Assembly (NCBI RefSeq): GCF_013377885.1
Contig: NZ_JABKAU010000011.1
Coordinates: 62,001 to 126,000, forward strand
Source: Hymenobacter lapidiphilus
GTDB lineage: Bacteria; Bacteroidota; Bacteroidia; Cytophagales; Hymenobacteraceae
Length of the DNA: 64,000 nucleotides
Reading direction: 5' to 3'
Shown: piece after piece, positions 16,037 through 24,689 of the stretch
Numbering within the stretch: position 1 is the first letter of the stretch
Layout of the letters: the number at the start of each line of letters is the position of its first letter
The notes under the pieces: model-generated
Databases searched by the model: none
Told to the model about the DNA's origin: nothing
Seen by the model: the letters and a program-made list of their open reading frames with translations, nothing else
Translations under genes and position numbers: made by a program

Positions 16037-16777
16037 ATGTTCAAACTGTACTTTCTAGTAGTTGCCTTGTTGCTGGGGCTGCTTTTGCCCGCCCGCGCCC
16101 AAAGCCAGCCACCAGCCGACACGGTGCTTATTGTGTACGCGGGCCAACTGACGGGCGCCTACAGCAGCGGCGGCGTCAACCGGACGCTACTCTCCACCAC
16201 CCAGGACATTACCATCAGCCGGGGCAAGCATTTCGGTTTGCCGCTCAACGGCCGCTTTGCTTATGGCAAGCAGAACGGGCTGCTACAGGAGCGGGAGTTA
16301 TTGATTAACACCACTCCTTATTACTGGCGAGGCCGTTTCCGGGCGTATGCGCTGGGCGGGTTCGAGCAAAGCAACCTGCGCGGCATTACGCGGCGGGTGC
16401 AGCTGGGTGCCGGCCCGGGCTGGGCCCTTTATTCCGATTCGCTGGGCCGCGAGCTGGCCGTAAGCAACCTCCTCATCCGCGAGCAAACCAACTTCCTCGA
16501 CGGCCGCAGCGTGATAACGGCCCGCAACTCGGCCCGCCTGAAAATAGTGTACTCCTTCAAAAACCTCACGTTCAACTCCACCACGCTCTACCAGCCTTCC
16601 CTGGAGAAATTCAGCAACTTCCGCTTCAGCAGCGTGTCGTCGGCCGCCCTCAAGCTCGTCAACAACCTGGCCGTCACCTTCGCCTATAACTACACCTACG
16701 ACTCGCAGTTCAGCGAAGGCAAAGTGCCCGAAAACACGAATATTACGGTGGGTTTTTCCTACTCGACGAAACGGTAG
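16037..16777 (+). CDS. DUF481 family outer-membrane beta-barrel-like protein
   Basis: A 246-residue secreted protein with signal peptide LVVALLLGLLLPARA. The mature part has alternating beta strands ending in an aromatic (YWRGRFRAYALGGFEQSN, LGAGPGWALYSD, VTFAYNYTYDSQF, ITVGFSYSTKR), as in DUF481 proteins, which are thought to be small outer-membrane barrels. The function is not known. It starts with ATG after an 80-nt leader. Confidence 0.82.
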   Translation: MFKLYFLVVALLLGLLLPARAQSQPPADTVLIVYAGQLTGAYSSGGVNRTLLSTTQDITISRGKHFGLPLNGRFAYGKQNGLLQERELLINTTPYYWRGRFRAYALGGFEQSNLRGITRRVQLGAGPGWALYSDSLGRELAVSNLLIREQTNFLDGRSVITARNSARLKIVYSFKNLTFNSTTLYQPSLEKFSNFRFSSVSSAALKLVNNLAVTFAYNYTYDSQFSEGKVPENTNITVGFSYSTKR

Positions 16778-16893
16778 GCAGGAGCGTGGCGCGCTGCTTT
16801 TCTCATTTTTCTGCGCCACCCCGTTAAACCCTGCGGCCGCCGCGGCCTCTAACCCGCCGAATCCGCCCTTACCCACCCGCTCGCCTGCGCCCT

Positions 16894-17439
16894 TTGGAAG
16901 ACCAGGAGATACTTGCCAAGTTTCACGATCCGGCCGCTCGCAATGTGGCCTTCAACCAGCTTGTGCGCAAATACCAGCGCCAGGTGTACTGGCACGTGCG
17001 CAAAATGGTCATCAACCACGACGACGCCGACGACCTGACTCAGGATGTGTTCATCAAAGTCTGGAACCATCTGGAGGGTTTCCGACAGGATGCCTCGCTT
17101 TACACCTGGATTTACCGGATTGCCACCAACGAGTGCCTGACCTGGCTCAAAAGCAAGCGCCACAAGTTTCTGCTGCCCCTCACCGATGTTACGGCCGAAC
17201 TCAGCGTCCAACTCGAAGCCGACGAAAGCCTGGCCGGCGACGAAATCGAGCTGAAGCTGCAAAAAGCCATCCTCACGCTGCCCGACAAGCAGCGGCTGGT
17301 GTTCAACCTGCGCTACTACGACGAAATGCCCTACGAGCAGATGGCCGAAGTAACCGGCACCAGCGTGGGGGCCCTGAAAGCCTCCTATCATCACGCCGTA
17401 AAAAAAGTAGAATCACTGATGTTGCAGATGGTTGGATGA
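16894..17439 (+). CDS. ECF-type RNA polymerase sigma factor
   Basis: A 181-residue sigma-70 family protein with region 2 (NQLVRKYQRQVYWHVRKMV, DADDLTQDVFIKVWNHLEGF, YTWIYRIATNECLTWL) and region 4 (LPDKQRLVFNLRYYDEMPYE QMAEVTGTSVGALKASYHHA). It should direct core polymerase to an extracytoplasmic stress regulon. The start is TTG; no in-frame ATG precedes region 2. It is followed, after repeats, by an anti-sigma-like membrane protein and a Spy/CpxP-like periplasmic protein, a common regulatory set. Confidence 0.93.
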   Translation: MEDQEILAKFHDPAARNVAFNQLVRKYQRQVYWHVRKMVINHDDADDLTQDVFIKVWNHLEGFRQDASLYTWIYRIATNECLTWLKSKRHKFLLPLTDVTAELSVQLEADESLAGDEIELKLQKAILTLPDKQRLVFNLRYYDEMPYEQMAEVTGTSVGALKASYHHAVKKVESLMLQMVG

Positions 17440-17796
17440 CGCAGATTGAATCATAGATGATGCAGATGAAAATGATAACGCAGATTCGTTCCGGTAACTA
17501 TGAAGCTGTTTAGGAGGTCAACTAGAACGTCATGCTGAGCTTGTCGAAGCATCTCTACTGCTTTGTAGTGGGGCGTTCAACGAGGCAGTAGAGATGCTTC
17601 GACAAGCTCAGCATGACGTTCATTTAAATAGCAGACACTTCCTAAACAGGTTCTATGAATCAAACCTGTCAATCAATCAGTATCAGCCGCATTATCAACT
17701 CACCTGCACCATCTATACCTGAACGAATCTGTGCTACCTGCACCATCTGCAACAGCTGTGATTTAAACCTATTGCCCGCGACTTCCTCTAAGCACT
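17440..17796. other. Gene-free stretch filled by nested repeats
   Basis: About 357 bp without a gene. A family 2 MITE (17502-17653) is nested inside the two halves of a family 3 element (GCAGATTCGTTC near 17481 and GAACGAATCTGTG near 17721). Nothing else is seen. Confidence 0.7.
17502..17653. repeat. MITE-like palindrome (family 2, copy b)
   Basis: Ends GAAGCTGTTTAGGAGGTC and CTTCCTAAACAGGTTC. The internal palindrome AACGTCATGCTGAGC / GCATGACGTT spans 17526-17620. It separates the sigma factor gene from its presumed anti-sigma gene. Confidence 0.85.
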
Positions 17797-18255
17797 ATGA
17801 ACACGCCCTTCAACCTGGATGAACACCGCCGCAGCCGCCCCCGGCCCACACTGGCCCCGCCGCCCGAGCGCTACTTCGAGCAGCTGCCGATGCGGGTGAT
17901 GCAGCGGGTGCAAGGCGCTCCGGCCGCCACTGCGCCCGGCTGGGGCTGGCTGGCGGCCCTCACGGCCCCGGTGCGCAACGCTTTGGCCTCTACGGTGATA
18001 CTGGGCGGCTTTGCGGCCGCGTTCTGGCTGACCCCGGCCGCCCCGCTGGCCGCCAACTCCGATGCTTTGGCCTATATACCGCAGGAACAGCTGCTCAGCT
18101 ACCTGCTCACCACCGACCAGCGTATTACCCTGGTCGATTTGGCCGAGGTGCCCGGCACCGCCAGTGCCACGCCCGCCAGCACTTACTGGCAGGCTTCGCC
18201 CACCGAGTTGCGCGAGCTGCTCGACGAGCAGTCTGCCGACGAGAGCTATCTGTAA
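17797..18255 (+). CDS. Putative anti-sigma factor, single membrane helix
   Basis: A 152-residue protein with a cytoplasmic N-terminal region of about 65 residues (PPPERYFEQLPMRVMQRV, a pattern often seen at the start of Bacteroidota anti-sigma-like proteins), one membrane helix (ALASTVILGGFAAAFWL) and a short periplasmic part with the sequence YLLTTDQRITLVDLAEV. Location between an ECF sigma gene and a Spy-like gene suggests it sequesters that sigma factor. No zinc motif is visible, so the assignment rests mostly on context. Confidence 0.6.
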   Translation: MNTPFNLDEHRRSRPRPTLAPPPERYFEQLPMRVMQRVQGAPAATAPGWGWLAALTAPVRNALASTVILGGFAAAFWLTPAAPLAANSDALAYIPQEQLLSYLLTTDQRITLVDLAEVPGTASATPASTYWQASPTELRELLDEQSADESYL

Positions 18256-18293
18256 ACTCCACTTTTTTGTTTTTCCGCTTTCCTCCTATTCCT

Positions 18294-18770
18294 ATGAACT
18301 ACCTGTTTCGCACCCTGCTGCTGCTGAGCCTGCTAACGGCCGGCCTGCTGCCCGAGGCCGTTGCCCAGCGCGGCGGGGGCCAGCGGCCGGAGCGGCTGAG
18401 CCAGCTCGAAAACGCCCGTGTGGCCTATATCACCCAGAGAGTTTCCCTCACCCCCGAGCAGGCCCAGAAGTTCTGGCCTGTTTACAACGAGTTCACGGGC
18501 AAGCGCCGCGACCTGAACCAGCGCCTGCGCCAGCTGCGCCCCAACCAGACCGATGGCCTGAGCGACCAGCAGCTACGCGACAACTTCAACCTCTCGTTTA
18601 AGCTCCGCCAGCAGGACATCGACCTCGAAAAAGACTACTTCGAGCGGTTCCAGCGCGTTATCAGTGTGCGGCAGGTAGCAGCCCTGTTCCTGGCCGAGCG
18701 CCAGTTCACCCGCGAAGTACTCAAGCGCGTAGCCAACCGGCCCGGTGCCGGGGGCCCGGCCGACGAGTAG
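18294..18770 (+). CDS. Spy/CpxP-like periplasmic protein
   Basis: A 158-residue protein with signal peptide (LFRTLLLLSLLTAGLLPEAVA) and a helical, Arg/Gln-rich mature part. The segment SLTPEQAQKFWPVYNEFTGK is the LTPEQ helix pattern of Spy/CpxP and heavy-metal-resistance-type periplasmic chaperones. It lies 38 nt after the anti-sigma-like gene and is probably an output of the ECF sigma factor. The ATG at 18294 was chosen because it starts the signal peptide. Confidence 0.78.
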   Translation: MNYLFRTLLLLSLLTAGLLPEAVAQRGGGQRPERLSQLENARVAYITQRVSLTPEQAQKFWPVYNEFTGKRRDLNQRLRQLRPNQTDGLSDQQLRDNFNLSFKLRQQDIDLEKDYFERFQRVISVRQVAALFLAERQFTREVLKRVANRPGAGGPADE

Positions 18771-18783
18771 CCAGTTTGGCTGG

Positions 18784-18923
18784 AAAAGGAACGTCATGCT
18801 GAGCGAAGGCGCAGCCGTAGTAGAAGCATCTCTACTGCCATAGTAATCCTAACGTCAGGGTTAGTGTTACGGTAGAGATGCTTCGACTACGGCTGCGCCT
18901 TCGCTCAGCATGACGTTCCTTTT
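18784..18923. repeat. MITE-like palindrome (family 2, copy c)
   Basis: AAAAGGAACGTCATGCTGAG ... CTCAGCATGACGTTCCTTTT, with an inner CTACGGCTGCGCC / GGCGCAGCCGTAG arm. Between the Spy-like and aminotransferase genes. Confidence 0.85.
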
Positions 18924-18952
18924 CTCACTACCTACCACTCAGAAGGCCGCCG

Positions 18953-18960
18953 TACCTTTG
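18953..18960 (+). promoter_or_regulatory. Minus-7 element, leaderless-type spacing (aminotransferase)
   Basis: TACCTTTG ends 4 nt before the ATG at 18965. Confidence 0.55.
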
Positions 18961-18964
18961 CGCT

Positions 18965-20149
18965 ATGCTTACTCCTCGCCAGCTTTTCCTGCGCCACCAG
19001 GCCCAGACCTCCGACTTTCCGCTGCTGCTGGAAATTGAGCGGGCCGAGGGCGTGTACATGTACGCCCCCGATGGCACCCGCTACCTCGACCTGATTGCCG
19101 GTATCGGCGTAAGCAACGTGGGCCACCGCCACCCGCGGGTGCTGGCCGCCATTCAGGGCCAGCTCGATAAGTACCTGCACCTGATGGTGTATGGCGAAGT
19201 GGTGCAGGCCCCGCCGGCCCTATTAGCCCAGGCCCTCACTGCCACGCTGCCCGCCCGCCTCGACAACGTGTACTTCACCAACTCGGGCACCGAGGCCGTG
19301 GAAGGGGCCCTGAAGCTGGCCAAGCGCCACACCGGCCGCACCGGGCTGGTAAGCTGCCACAACGCCTACCACGGCTCCACCCACGGCGCCCTCAGCATCA
19401 CCGGCTCCGAGGGCTTCAAGAACGCCTATCGGCCCCTGCTGCCCGACGTGCGCCACATCCACCACAACAAATTCGACGACCTGCAGCTCATAACTGAGCA
19501 CACAGCGGCCGTGGTGATAGAAACCGTGCCGGGCGAAGCGGGCGTGCGCGTGCCGGCTCCCGGCTACCTGCCGGCCCTGCGCCAGCGCTGCACCGAAGTG
19601 GGCGCGCTGCTGATCCTAGACGAGATTCAGTGCGGGTTTGGCCGCACGGGCACGTTCTGGGCCTTCGAGCAGTTCGGTATCGAGCCCGACATTCTGCTTA
19701 CGGCCAAAGGTATGGGTGGCGGTATGCCCATCGGAGCCTTTATTGCGCCCCAGGCCATCATGGCAGGCTTCAAAACCGACCCTATTCTGGGCCATTGCAC
19801 CACGTTTGGGGGCCACCCGGTTTCGTGCGCGGCCTCGCTGGCTACGCTTCAGGTTATTCAGGAAGAAAACCTGCTGGCCGGTGTAGCCGCCAAAGCCGCC
19901 CGCTTCCGCGAGCTGCTAGTACACCCGTCCATCCGGGAGGTGCGCAACTGCGGACTGCTGATGGCCGTCGAGTTCGACTCGTTCGAGGTGCTCAAACCCC
20001 TCATCGACCGCGCGCTCTGGGAGCAGCATTTACTCACCGACTGGTTCCTGTTCTGCGACAACTCGCTGCGCATTGCCCCGCCCCTTACCATCACCCTGGA
20101 GCAGATTGACGAAGCCTGCGCTGGTTTGCTTAGGGCAATGGGCGAGTAA
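18965..20149 (+). CDS. Class III aminotransferase (acetylornithine/aspartate aminotransferase family)
   Basis: A 394-residue PLP enzyme of fold type I. Motifs: FTNSGTEAVEGALKLAKR, AYHGSTHGALS, ILDEIQCGFGRTG with the PLP aspartate, and the Schiff-base lysine in LLTAKGMGGGMPIGAF, followed by TTFGGHPVSCAA. The family includes acetylornithine, ornithine and 4-aminobutyrate aminotransferases; the substrate cannot be fixed from sequence and there is no arginine operon nearby. It is probably transcribed alone. Confidence 0.9.
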   Translation: MLTPRQLFLRHQAQTSDFPLLLEIERAEGVYMYAPDGTRYLDLIAGIGVSNVGHRHPRVLAAIQGQLDKYLHLMVYGEVVQAPPALLAQALTATLPARLDNVYFTNSGTEAVEGALKLAKRHTGRTGLVSCHNAYHGSTHGALSITGSEGFKNAYRPLLPDVRHIHHNKFDDLQLITEHTAAVVIETVPGEAGVRVPAPGYLPALRQRCTEVGALLILDEIQCGFGRTGTFWAFEQFGIEPDILLTAKGMGGGMPIGAFIAPQAIMAGFKTDPILGHCTTFGGHPVSCAASLATLQVIQEENLLAGVAAKAARFRELLVHPSIREVRNCGLLMAVEFDSFEVLKPLIDRALWEQHLLTDWFLFCDNSLRIAPPLTITLEQIDEACAGLLRAMGE

Positions 20150-20169
20150 AACAGAACCTATCTGCCTCC

Positions 20170-20250
20170 CTGACGCAGCAAGGACCTTAACCCACTCAGA
20201 CGACCGTAACAACGGTTCGTTTTAGTGGGTTAAGTTCCTTCTTGCGTCAG
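20170..20250. terminator. Long palindrome between convergent genes, probable bidirectional terminator
   Basis: CTGACGCA..AAGGA.CTTAACCCACT pairs with AGTGGGTTAAG.TCCTT.TTGCGTCAG over about 30 bp. No long T run is present, but position between the convergent aminotransferase and TerB-like genes supports a role in ending both transcripts. Confidence 0.5.
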
Positions 20251-20267
20251 AATAATAGACGGGCAGT

Positions 20268-20696
20268 TTAGTTGCTCAGTAGCGCCATGGCGTCGGCTTT
20301 GACTCGTTCGCGGGGCAGGCCGTCGCGCACGCCCTGCGAGATGCTGCGCACCAGACTAGCTACAATATTGGGGGCGAAGCCCAGCCGCTGGGCCATATCG
20401 ATGCAGAAGCGCATTTCGGTGTCGTCAACCACGCCGTCGGCCAGCATCATATCCACGAGGTCAAAAATCTGGTCGAAGCGCTCCGAATCGTTGTCGGGCA
20501 GGAGCATATCGTGGGCGCTGGCGTTGCCTACCAGGGCGCGCACTTCGCCGGCGCGCATACCGCTTTTGCGGCCTACGGCCACAATGAAGTTCATTTCCCG
20601 CTCGTCGATGTGCCCGTCGGCCTTGGCCAGTGCGGCCAGATTTACCAAGTGGCTTTTAACCTTTCTGGTCTGCTCATTTTCAAAAAAACCGAACAT
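20268..20696 (-). CDS. TerB-like tellurite resistance family protein
   Basis: A 142-residue helical protein starting MFGFFENEQTRKVKSHLVNL. The segments LAKADGHIDEREMNFIVAVG and MLADGVVDDTEMRFCIDMAQ are paired acidic helices (DGxID, DGVVDDTE) of the TerB/DjlA-like fold, which may bind divalent metal. No other ter genes are nearby, so a general stress role is as likely as tellurite resistance. Monocistronic and divergent from pfkA. Confidence 0.8.
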   Translation of the reverse strand: MFGFFENEQTRKVKSHLVNLAALAKADGHIDEREMNFIVAVGRKSGMRAGEVRALVGNASAHDMLLPDNDSERFDQIFDLVDMMLADGVVDDTEMRFCIDMAQRLGFAPNIVASLVRSISQGVRDGLPRERVKADAMALLSN

Positions 20697-20888
20697 GGGG
20701 CGGGTAGTTGGCGAGGGAGGACGAAGATGTGCGAGGGTATCCGGGTGCCCCCGGAGTGGGGCCACCCGGCCGCAACGGAAGTTAAGTTAGGGCTTTAACA
20801 ACCAATACGCAATAAAGCCGATACGCAGCCGCCGGAAAAACGGTTAACCCCACTAGTGGCCGGTTTGCATTTAACCGGGCAGGCAACG

Positions 20889-20896
20889 TACTTTCG
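20889..20896 (+). promoter_or_regulatory. Minus-7 element for pfkA
   Basis: TACTTTCG fits the TAnnTTYG pattern seen across this window, 64 nt before the ATG at 20961. Confidence 0.45.
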
Positions 20897-20960
20897 GCGC
20901 AAATTCCGCACCTTTACCGGTTGCGGTCCGGTGGGCCGGTTTGCCCACAATAAGAGCCAG

Positions 20961-21941
20961 ATGAGTATGATGAAGCGTATTGCAGTTTTCACCAGCGGAG
21001 GCGACGCGCCCGGTATGAACGCCTGCATCCGGGCCGTGGTTCGCACGGCTGTTTACCACGGCATTGAGGTGTACGGCATCATGCGCGGCTACAGCGGCAT
21101 GGTGAAGGGCGAGTTCGTGAAGCTCGATTCGGCCTCGGTTTCCAATACGATTCAAAAAGGCGGTACCATCCTCAAATCGGCCCGCAGCCAGACGTTCCAG
21201 ACCCGCGAAGGCCGGCAGCTGGCCTTCGACCAGCTCGTTAACCACGGTATCGACGGGCTGGTGGCCATTGGCGGCAACGGCACCTTTACCGGGGCCACGC
21301 TTTTCGAGCAGGAGTTCGGCATTCCGATAGTGGGTGCGCCCGGTACCATCGACAACGACCTGTATGGCACCGATTACACCATTGGCTACGACACGGCCGT
21401 AAATACGGCGCTGGAGGCCATCGACAAAATCCGGGATACGGCCGACTCGCACGACCGGTGCTTTTTTGTGGAGGTGATGGGCCGCGACTCGGGCTACATT
21501 GCCATTCCCTGCGCCATCGGAGGCGGGGCCGAAATCGTCATGATTCCCGAAACCCAGCTCTCGACTGAGGCGGTGATTGCAACGCTTAGAAACGGCCGCA
21601 ACCGTTCCAAAACCTCGTTTCTGGTGGTTATTGCCGAAGGCGATGAGGAGGGCAATGCCCACGAAGTAGCGCGGCAGGTGAAGGCCGCAATACCGCAGCT
21701 CGATACCCGCGTTACCATTATCGGCCACATTCAGCGCGGCGGTGCCCCTTCGGCCGCCGACCGGATGCTGGCTTCGCAGATTGGCATTGCGGCCGTGGAA
21801 GGCCTCATGAATGGCATGCACAATGTGATGGCCGGCATCGTGGACCGCAAGCTCGTGTACACGCCCTTCGCCGATACCATTCACAAGCGCAAGCTCATCA
21901 ACCAGAGCTTCATGCGCATGGTGGAAATCCTGAACGCTTAG
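20961..21941 (+). CDS. pfkA: ATP-dependent 6-phosphofructokinase
   Basis: A 326-residue PfkA that phosphorylates fructose 6-phosphate in glycolysis. Nucleotide and substrate motifs are complete: FTSGGDAPGMNACIRAVV, IGGNGTFTGA, APGTIDNDLYGTDYTIGYDT (catalytic Asp in the TIDND sequence), EVMGRDSGYIA and IGHIQRGGAPSAADR. The GGNG and GTIDND sequences are those of the ATP-using group rather than the pyrophosphate-using one. The ATG at 20961 or two others within 9 nt could be used. A terminator follows. Confidence 0.96.
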   Translation: MSMMKRIAVFTSGGDAPGMNACIRAVVRTAVYHGIEVYGIMRGYSGMVKGEFVKLDSASVSNTIQKGGTILKSARSQTFQTREGRQLAFDQLVNHGIDGLVAIGGNGTFTGATLFEQEFGIPIVGAPGTIDNDLYGTDYTIGYDTAVNTALEAIDKIRDTADSHDRCFFVEVMGRDSGYIAIPCAIGGGAEIVMIPETQLSTEAVIATLRNGRNRSKTSFLVVIAEGDEEGNAHEVARQVKAAIPQLDTRVTIIGHIQRGGAPSAADRMLASQIGIAAVEGLMNGMHNVMAGIVDRKLVYTPFADTIHKRKLINQSFMRMVEILNA

Positions 21942-22281
21942 CGTCTGCCTCAGTCATTTCTTCATCAGCAACACGTTCTGCCAGCACCTCCGGGTGTTGG
22001 CAGTTTTTTTTGCCGTTTCTGCCGCCACCGTAGTTCCTGCTCCACGTCCTGCTATTGGAAAACGGCAGTTGATTCCGTCAGAAAAGCCGGGGCACCTCCG
22101 ACTTTCTTTTCGACACCTTCTTTAGCCAGCTGACGGCCGAATGTACAAGTAAGCAGCATGCATAATAAATAAATAATTGAATAATTTTTATAAATATATC
22201 AATCTTAAAAAGTATATTTATCCAGGTAATTTCTCCTGACAAATGTTCGATTTGCCCCTCTGTATGCCAAAAATCTGCTCC
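21942..22281. other. Gene-free stretch upstream of the haloperoxidase
   Basis: About 340 bp with the pfkA terminator at its left end and a very AT-rich block at 22150-22225, which is likely to hold the promoter of the next gene. No TAnnTTTG match is seen there. Confidence 0.5.
21978..22011 (+). terminator. Rho-independent terminator after pfkA
   Basis: CTGCCAGCAC / GTGTTGGCAG hairpin followed by eight T. Confidence 0.9.
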
Positions 22282-23622
22282 ATGCTGCGGCAGTGGCTAC
22301 TTACCGGCTCGGCGCTGCTGATACTGGCGCTACTAAGTAGCTGCCAGCCGGAACCGGAGGTTGCGCCGGTCGTAGCACCAACCAGCAGCTATGATGCGGC
22401 GGTAGCTACCAAGTGGAGCACCCTCACGCTGCAGCTCGTGCGCCAGAGCCCCGGCTTTACGCCGCCCGTTGCAGCCCGGGCGCTGGGTTACGCCGGTCTC
22501 ACGCTCTACGAGTCGGTGGCGGCGGGTATGCCGGGGCGCCGCTCATTGGCCGGCCAGCTCCAGCAGCTTGGCAGCCTTCCCCAACCCGAAACCGGACAGG
22601 CTTACCGCTGGCCGCTGTGCGCAAATGCAGCCCAGGCCCTCATCCTGAAAAACCTGTTTGCCAACGCCCCTGCTGCCAGCCGCGCCCGCATCGACTCGCT
22701 GGAGGATGCCCTGGCCCGCGCGTATGCCGGCCCCGACGCGGCCACGGACGACCGTTCGGCTGCCTATGGCCGGGCTGTGGCGGAGGCCATATTTGCGTGG
22801 TCGAAAACCGATGGCGGCCACGAGGGCTACCTGCGCAACTTCCCGGCCGGCTACGTGCCCACCACCAACCCGGGCGACTGGCAGCCCACCGAAAACGGAC
22901 TCCGGCCGATGCAGCCGTACTGGGGCAGCAACCGCACTTTTCTGGCCCTTGATGCGGCCATGCCCATGCCCTCGCCACTCCCCTACTCCCCCTCGCCTAC
23001 CTCGCAGTACTACGCGCAGTACCTGGAGGTGTATGCCAAAAACATTGGCCTGACGCAGCAGGAAAAGGAAATAGCCGTGTGGTGGGCCGACGACCCGAGC
23101 GACACCTTCACCCCCCCCGGCCACTCCTACAATCTGGCCCGCATCGTGGTAACCACCACGCAGGCCGACCTGGGAAAGGCGGCCGAAACCTTTGCCCGCA
23201 CGGGCATTGCCGTGGCCGATGCTTTCATCATCTGCTGGAAGTGCAAATACACCTTCAACAACGAGCGGCCCTACACGTTTGTGCGCCGCTTTATCGACCC
23301 CGGCTGGGTACCGTTCTGGCCCGCGCCGCCGTTTCCGGGCTACTCCTCGGGGCACGCCACGCAGTCAGCGGCCACGGCCGTGGTGCTGGAGGGCCTCTAC
23401 GGCAACCTCACCTTCACCGACGATTCGCACGTGGGCCGTGGGCGCGACGTGGCCCGGGCAACCGACTTCAAGGCCCGCACCTATCACTCGTTCTGGGAAA
23501 CGGCCGAAGAATCGGCCCTCTCGCGCTTTCTGGGCGGCATTCATTCCCGCCAGGACAATGAAGTGGGCTTACGCGAGGGCCGCAAAATCGGCCAGCACAT
23601 CAATAGCCTGCAATGGAAGTAA
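22282..23622 (+). CDS. Vanadium-dependent haloperoxidase-like PAP2 lipoprotein
   Basis: A 446-residue protein with lipoprotein signal (LLILALLSSC). The vanadate/phosphate pocket is complete: KYTFNNERP (K-x6-RP), PGYSSGH, and SRFLGGIHSR (SR-x5-H), as in vanadium haloperoxidases and PAP2 acid phosphatases. The length and the ESVAAGMPGRRSL and FKARTYHSFWETAEESALSR segments match the Bacteroidota vanadium-dependent haloperoxidase group. It may oxidise halides at the cell surface or act as a phosphatase. ATGs at 22243 and 22264 are alternatives; 22282 best fits the signal peptide. Confidence 0.88.
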   Translation: MLRQWLLTGSALLILALLSSCQPEPEVAPVVAPTSSYDAAVATKWSTLTLQLVRQSPGFTPPVAARALGYAGLTLYESVAAGMPGRRSLAGQLQQLGSLPQPETGQAYRWPLCANAAQALILKNLFANAPAASRARIDSLEDALARAYAGPDAATDDRSAAYGRAVAEAIFAWSKTDGGHEGYLRNFPAGYVPTTNPGDWQPTENGLRPMQPYWGSNRTFLALDAAMPMPSPLPYSPSPTSQYYAQYLEVYAKNIGLTQQEKEIAVWWADDPSDTFTPPGHSYNLARIVVTTTQADLGKAAETFARTGIAVADAFIICWKCKYTFNNERPYTFVRRFIDPGWVPFWPAPPFPGYSSGHATQSAATAVVLEGLYGNLTFTDDSHVGRGRDVARATDFKARTYHSFWETAEESALSRFLGGIHSRQDNEVGLREGRKIGQHINSLQWK

Positions 23623-23649
23623 AGCGGAGCAAAGAAGCCGGACAGCCTG

Positions 23650-24576
23650 CTATTGCCCCATGTTCTCAGCCAGCCAGCCCGGCACCTCATCTGGGTGCAG
23701 CCACTGATATTGCGGGTCGCGGCGGAGCCAGGCCAGCTGGCGCTTGGCGTAGCGGCGCGAGTTGCGCTTGAGCAGGCGCACGGCTTCAGCGTAGTCGTAC
23801 TGGCCTTCGAAGTAACCGAATAGCTCCTGGTAGCCCACTGTCTGCAGGGCGTTGTGGTGGCGGTACGGATACAGCGCACGGGCTTCGGCCTCCAGTCCGG
23901 CAGCCAGCATCAGGTCCATCCGTTTATCAATGCGCCGGTAGAGTTCTTCCCGTTCGCGGGTGAGGGCAATTTTGATGATGCGGAAGGGCCGCTCGGTCGT
24001 TTTGCGGCCGTGGAACGAGCTGAACGGCTGCCCGGTGGCCCGGCAGATTTCCAGCGCCCGCAACACCCGCTGGTGGTTTTGCAAGTCGATACGGCCGTGG
24101 GCTACCGGGTCGAGGCGGGCCAGCTCGGCCACCAGCGGCTCCAGCCCGTGGGCAGCCAGTTCAACGTGCAGCCCGGCCCGGATTTCGGGCGGCGCGGACG
24201 GCAAATCGTCGAGACCCTCGGTTACGGCCTGCAGGTACAAACCCGAGCCCCCGGTCAGGATAACCGTTTTGTGGTGCTCAAACAGCTCGGCCAGCCGCGC
24301 CAGCGCCTCCTGCTCGAAGCGGCCGGCGTTATACTCGTCGGCAATGCTGTGCGAGTCGATGAAGTGGTGCCGCACACCGCCCATTTCGGCCGCGGTGGGC
24401 TTGGCCGTACCGATGCTCAGCTCCCGGAAAAACTGCCGCGAATCGGCCGACACAATTTCGGTGTTCAGGCGTTGGGCCAGCGCTACACACAGCGCCGTTT
24501 TGCCCACGGCCGTTGGGCCCGTAAGTACGAGCAGCGTTGGTTCAGCGGAAGCACTCGGGTTGGCGGGCGGGTTCAT
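23650..24576 (-). CDS. miaA: tRNA dimethylallyltransferase
   Basis: A 308-residue enzyme adding the dimethylallyl group to A37 of tRNAs that read UNN codons. The P-loop GPTAVGKTAL, the SADSRQFFRELSIGTAKP substrate motif, HHFIDS, and the TGGSGLYLQAVTEGLDDLP segment are all present. The C-terminal part (LQTVGYQELFGYFEG, AKRQLAWLRRDP) matches the family. It has its own promoter (24596-24603). Confidence 0.96.
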   Translation of the reverse strand: MNPPANPSASAEPTLLVLTGPTAVGKTALCVALAQRLNTEIVSADSRQFFRELSIGTAKPTAAEMGGVRHHFIDSHSIADEYNAGRFEQEALARLAELFEHHKTVILTGGSGLYLQAVTEGLDDLPSAPPEIRAGLHVELAAHGLEPLVAELARLDPVAHGRIDLQNHQRVLRALEICRATGQPFSSFHGRKTTERPFRIIKIALTREREELYRRIDKRMDLMLAAGLEAEARALYPYRHHNALQTVGYQELFGYFEGQYDYAEAVRLLKRNSRRYAKRQLAWLRRDPQYQWLHPDEVPGWLAENMGQ

Positions 24577-24595
24577 AGGAGCACATAAGAAGTCG

Positions 24596-24603
24596 CAAAG
24601 CTA
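24596..24603 (-). promoter_or_regulatory. Minus-7 element for miaA
   Basis: On the minus strand the sequence is TAGCTTTG, a match to TAnnTTTG, about 20 nt upstream of the miaA ATG. Confidence 0.5.
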
Positions 24604-24639
24604 CGGCCGATTCGGGCTTAGCGCGTGTTTAGGCATTGT

Positions 24640-24666
24640 CATGCTGAGCCTGCCGGAAACGCTGTT
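24640..24666. repeat. Fragment of family 2 palindrome
   Basis: GTCATGCTGAGCCTGCCGG is one half-arm of family 2 without a partner, between miaA and a glycosyltransferase. Confidence 0.5.
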
Positions 24667-24689
24667 TTAATAAATTCCCCAACACGCTC

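Noticed and set aside
20268..20696. Tellurite-resistance operon
   Set aside because: Only a TerB-like protein is present; no terC, terD or terZ neighbours.
22264..22281. Earlier ATG starts for the haloperoxidase
   Set aside because: They add residues before a good lipoprotein signal peptide; 22282 fits better, although 22264 cannot be excluded.
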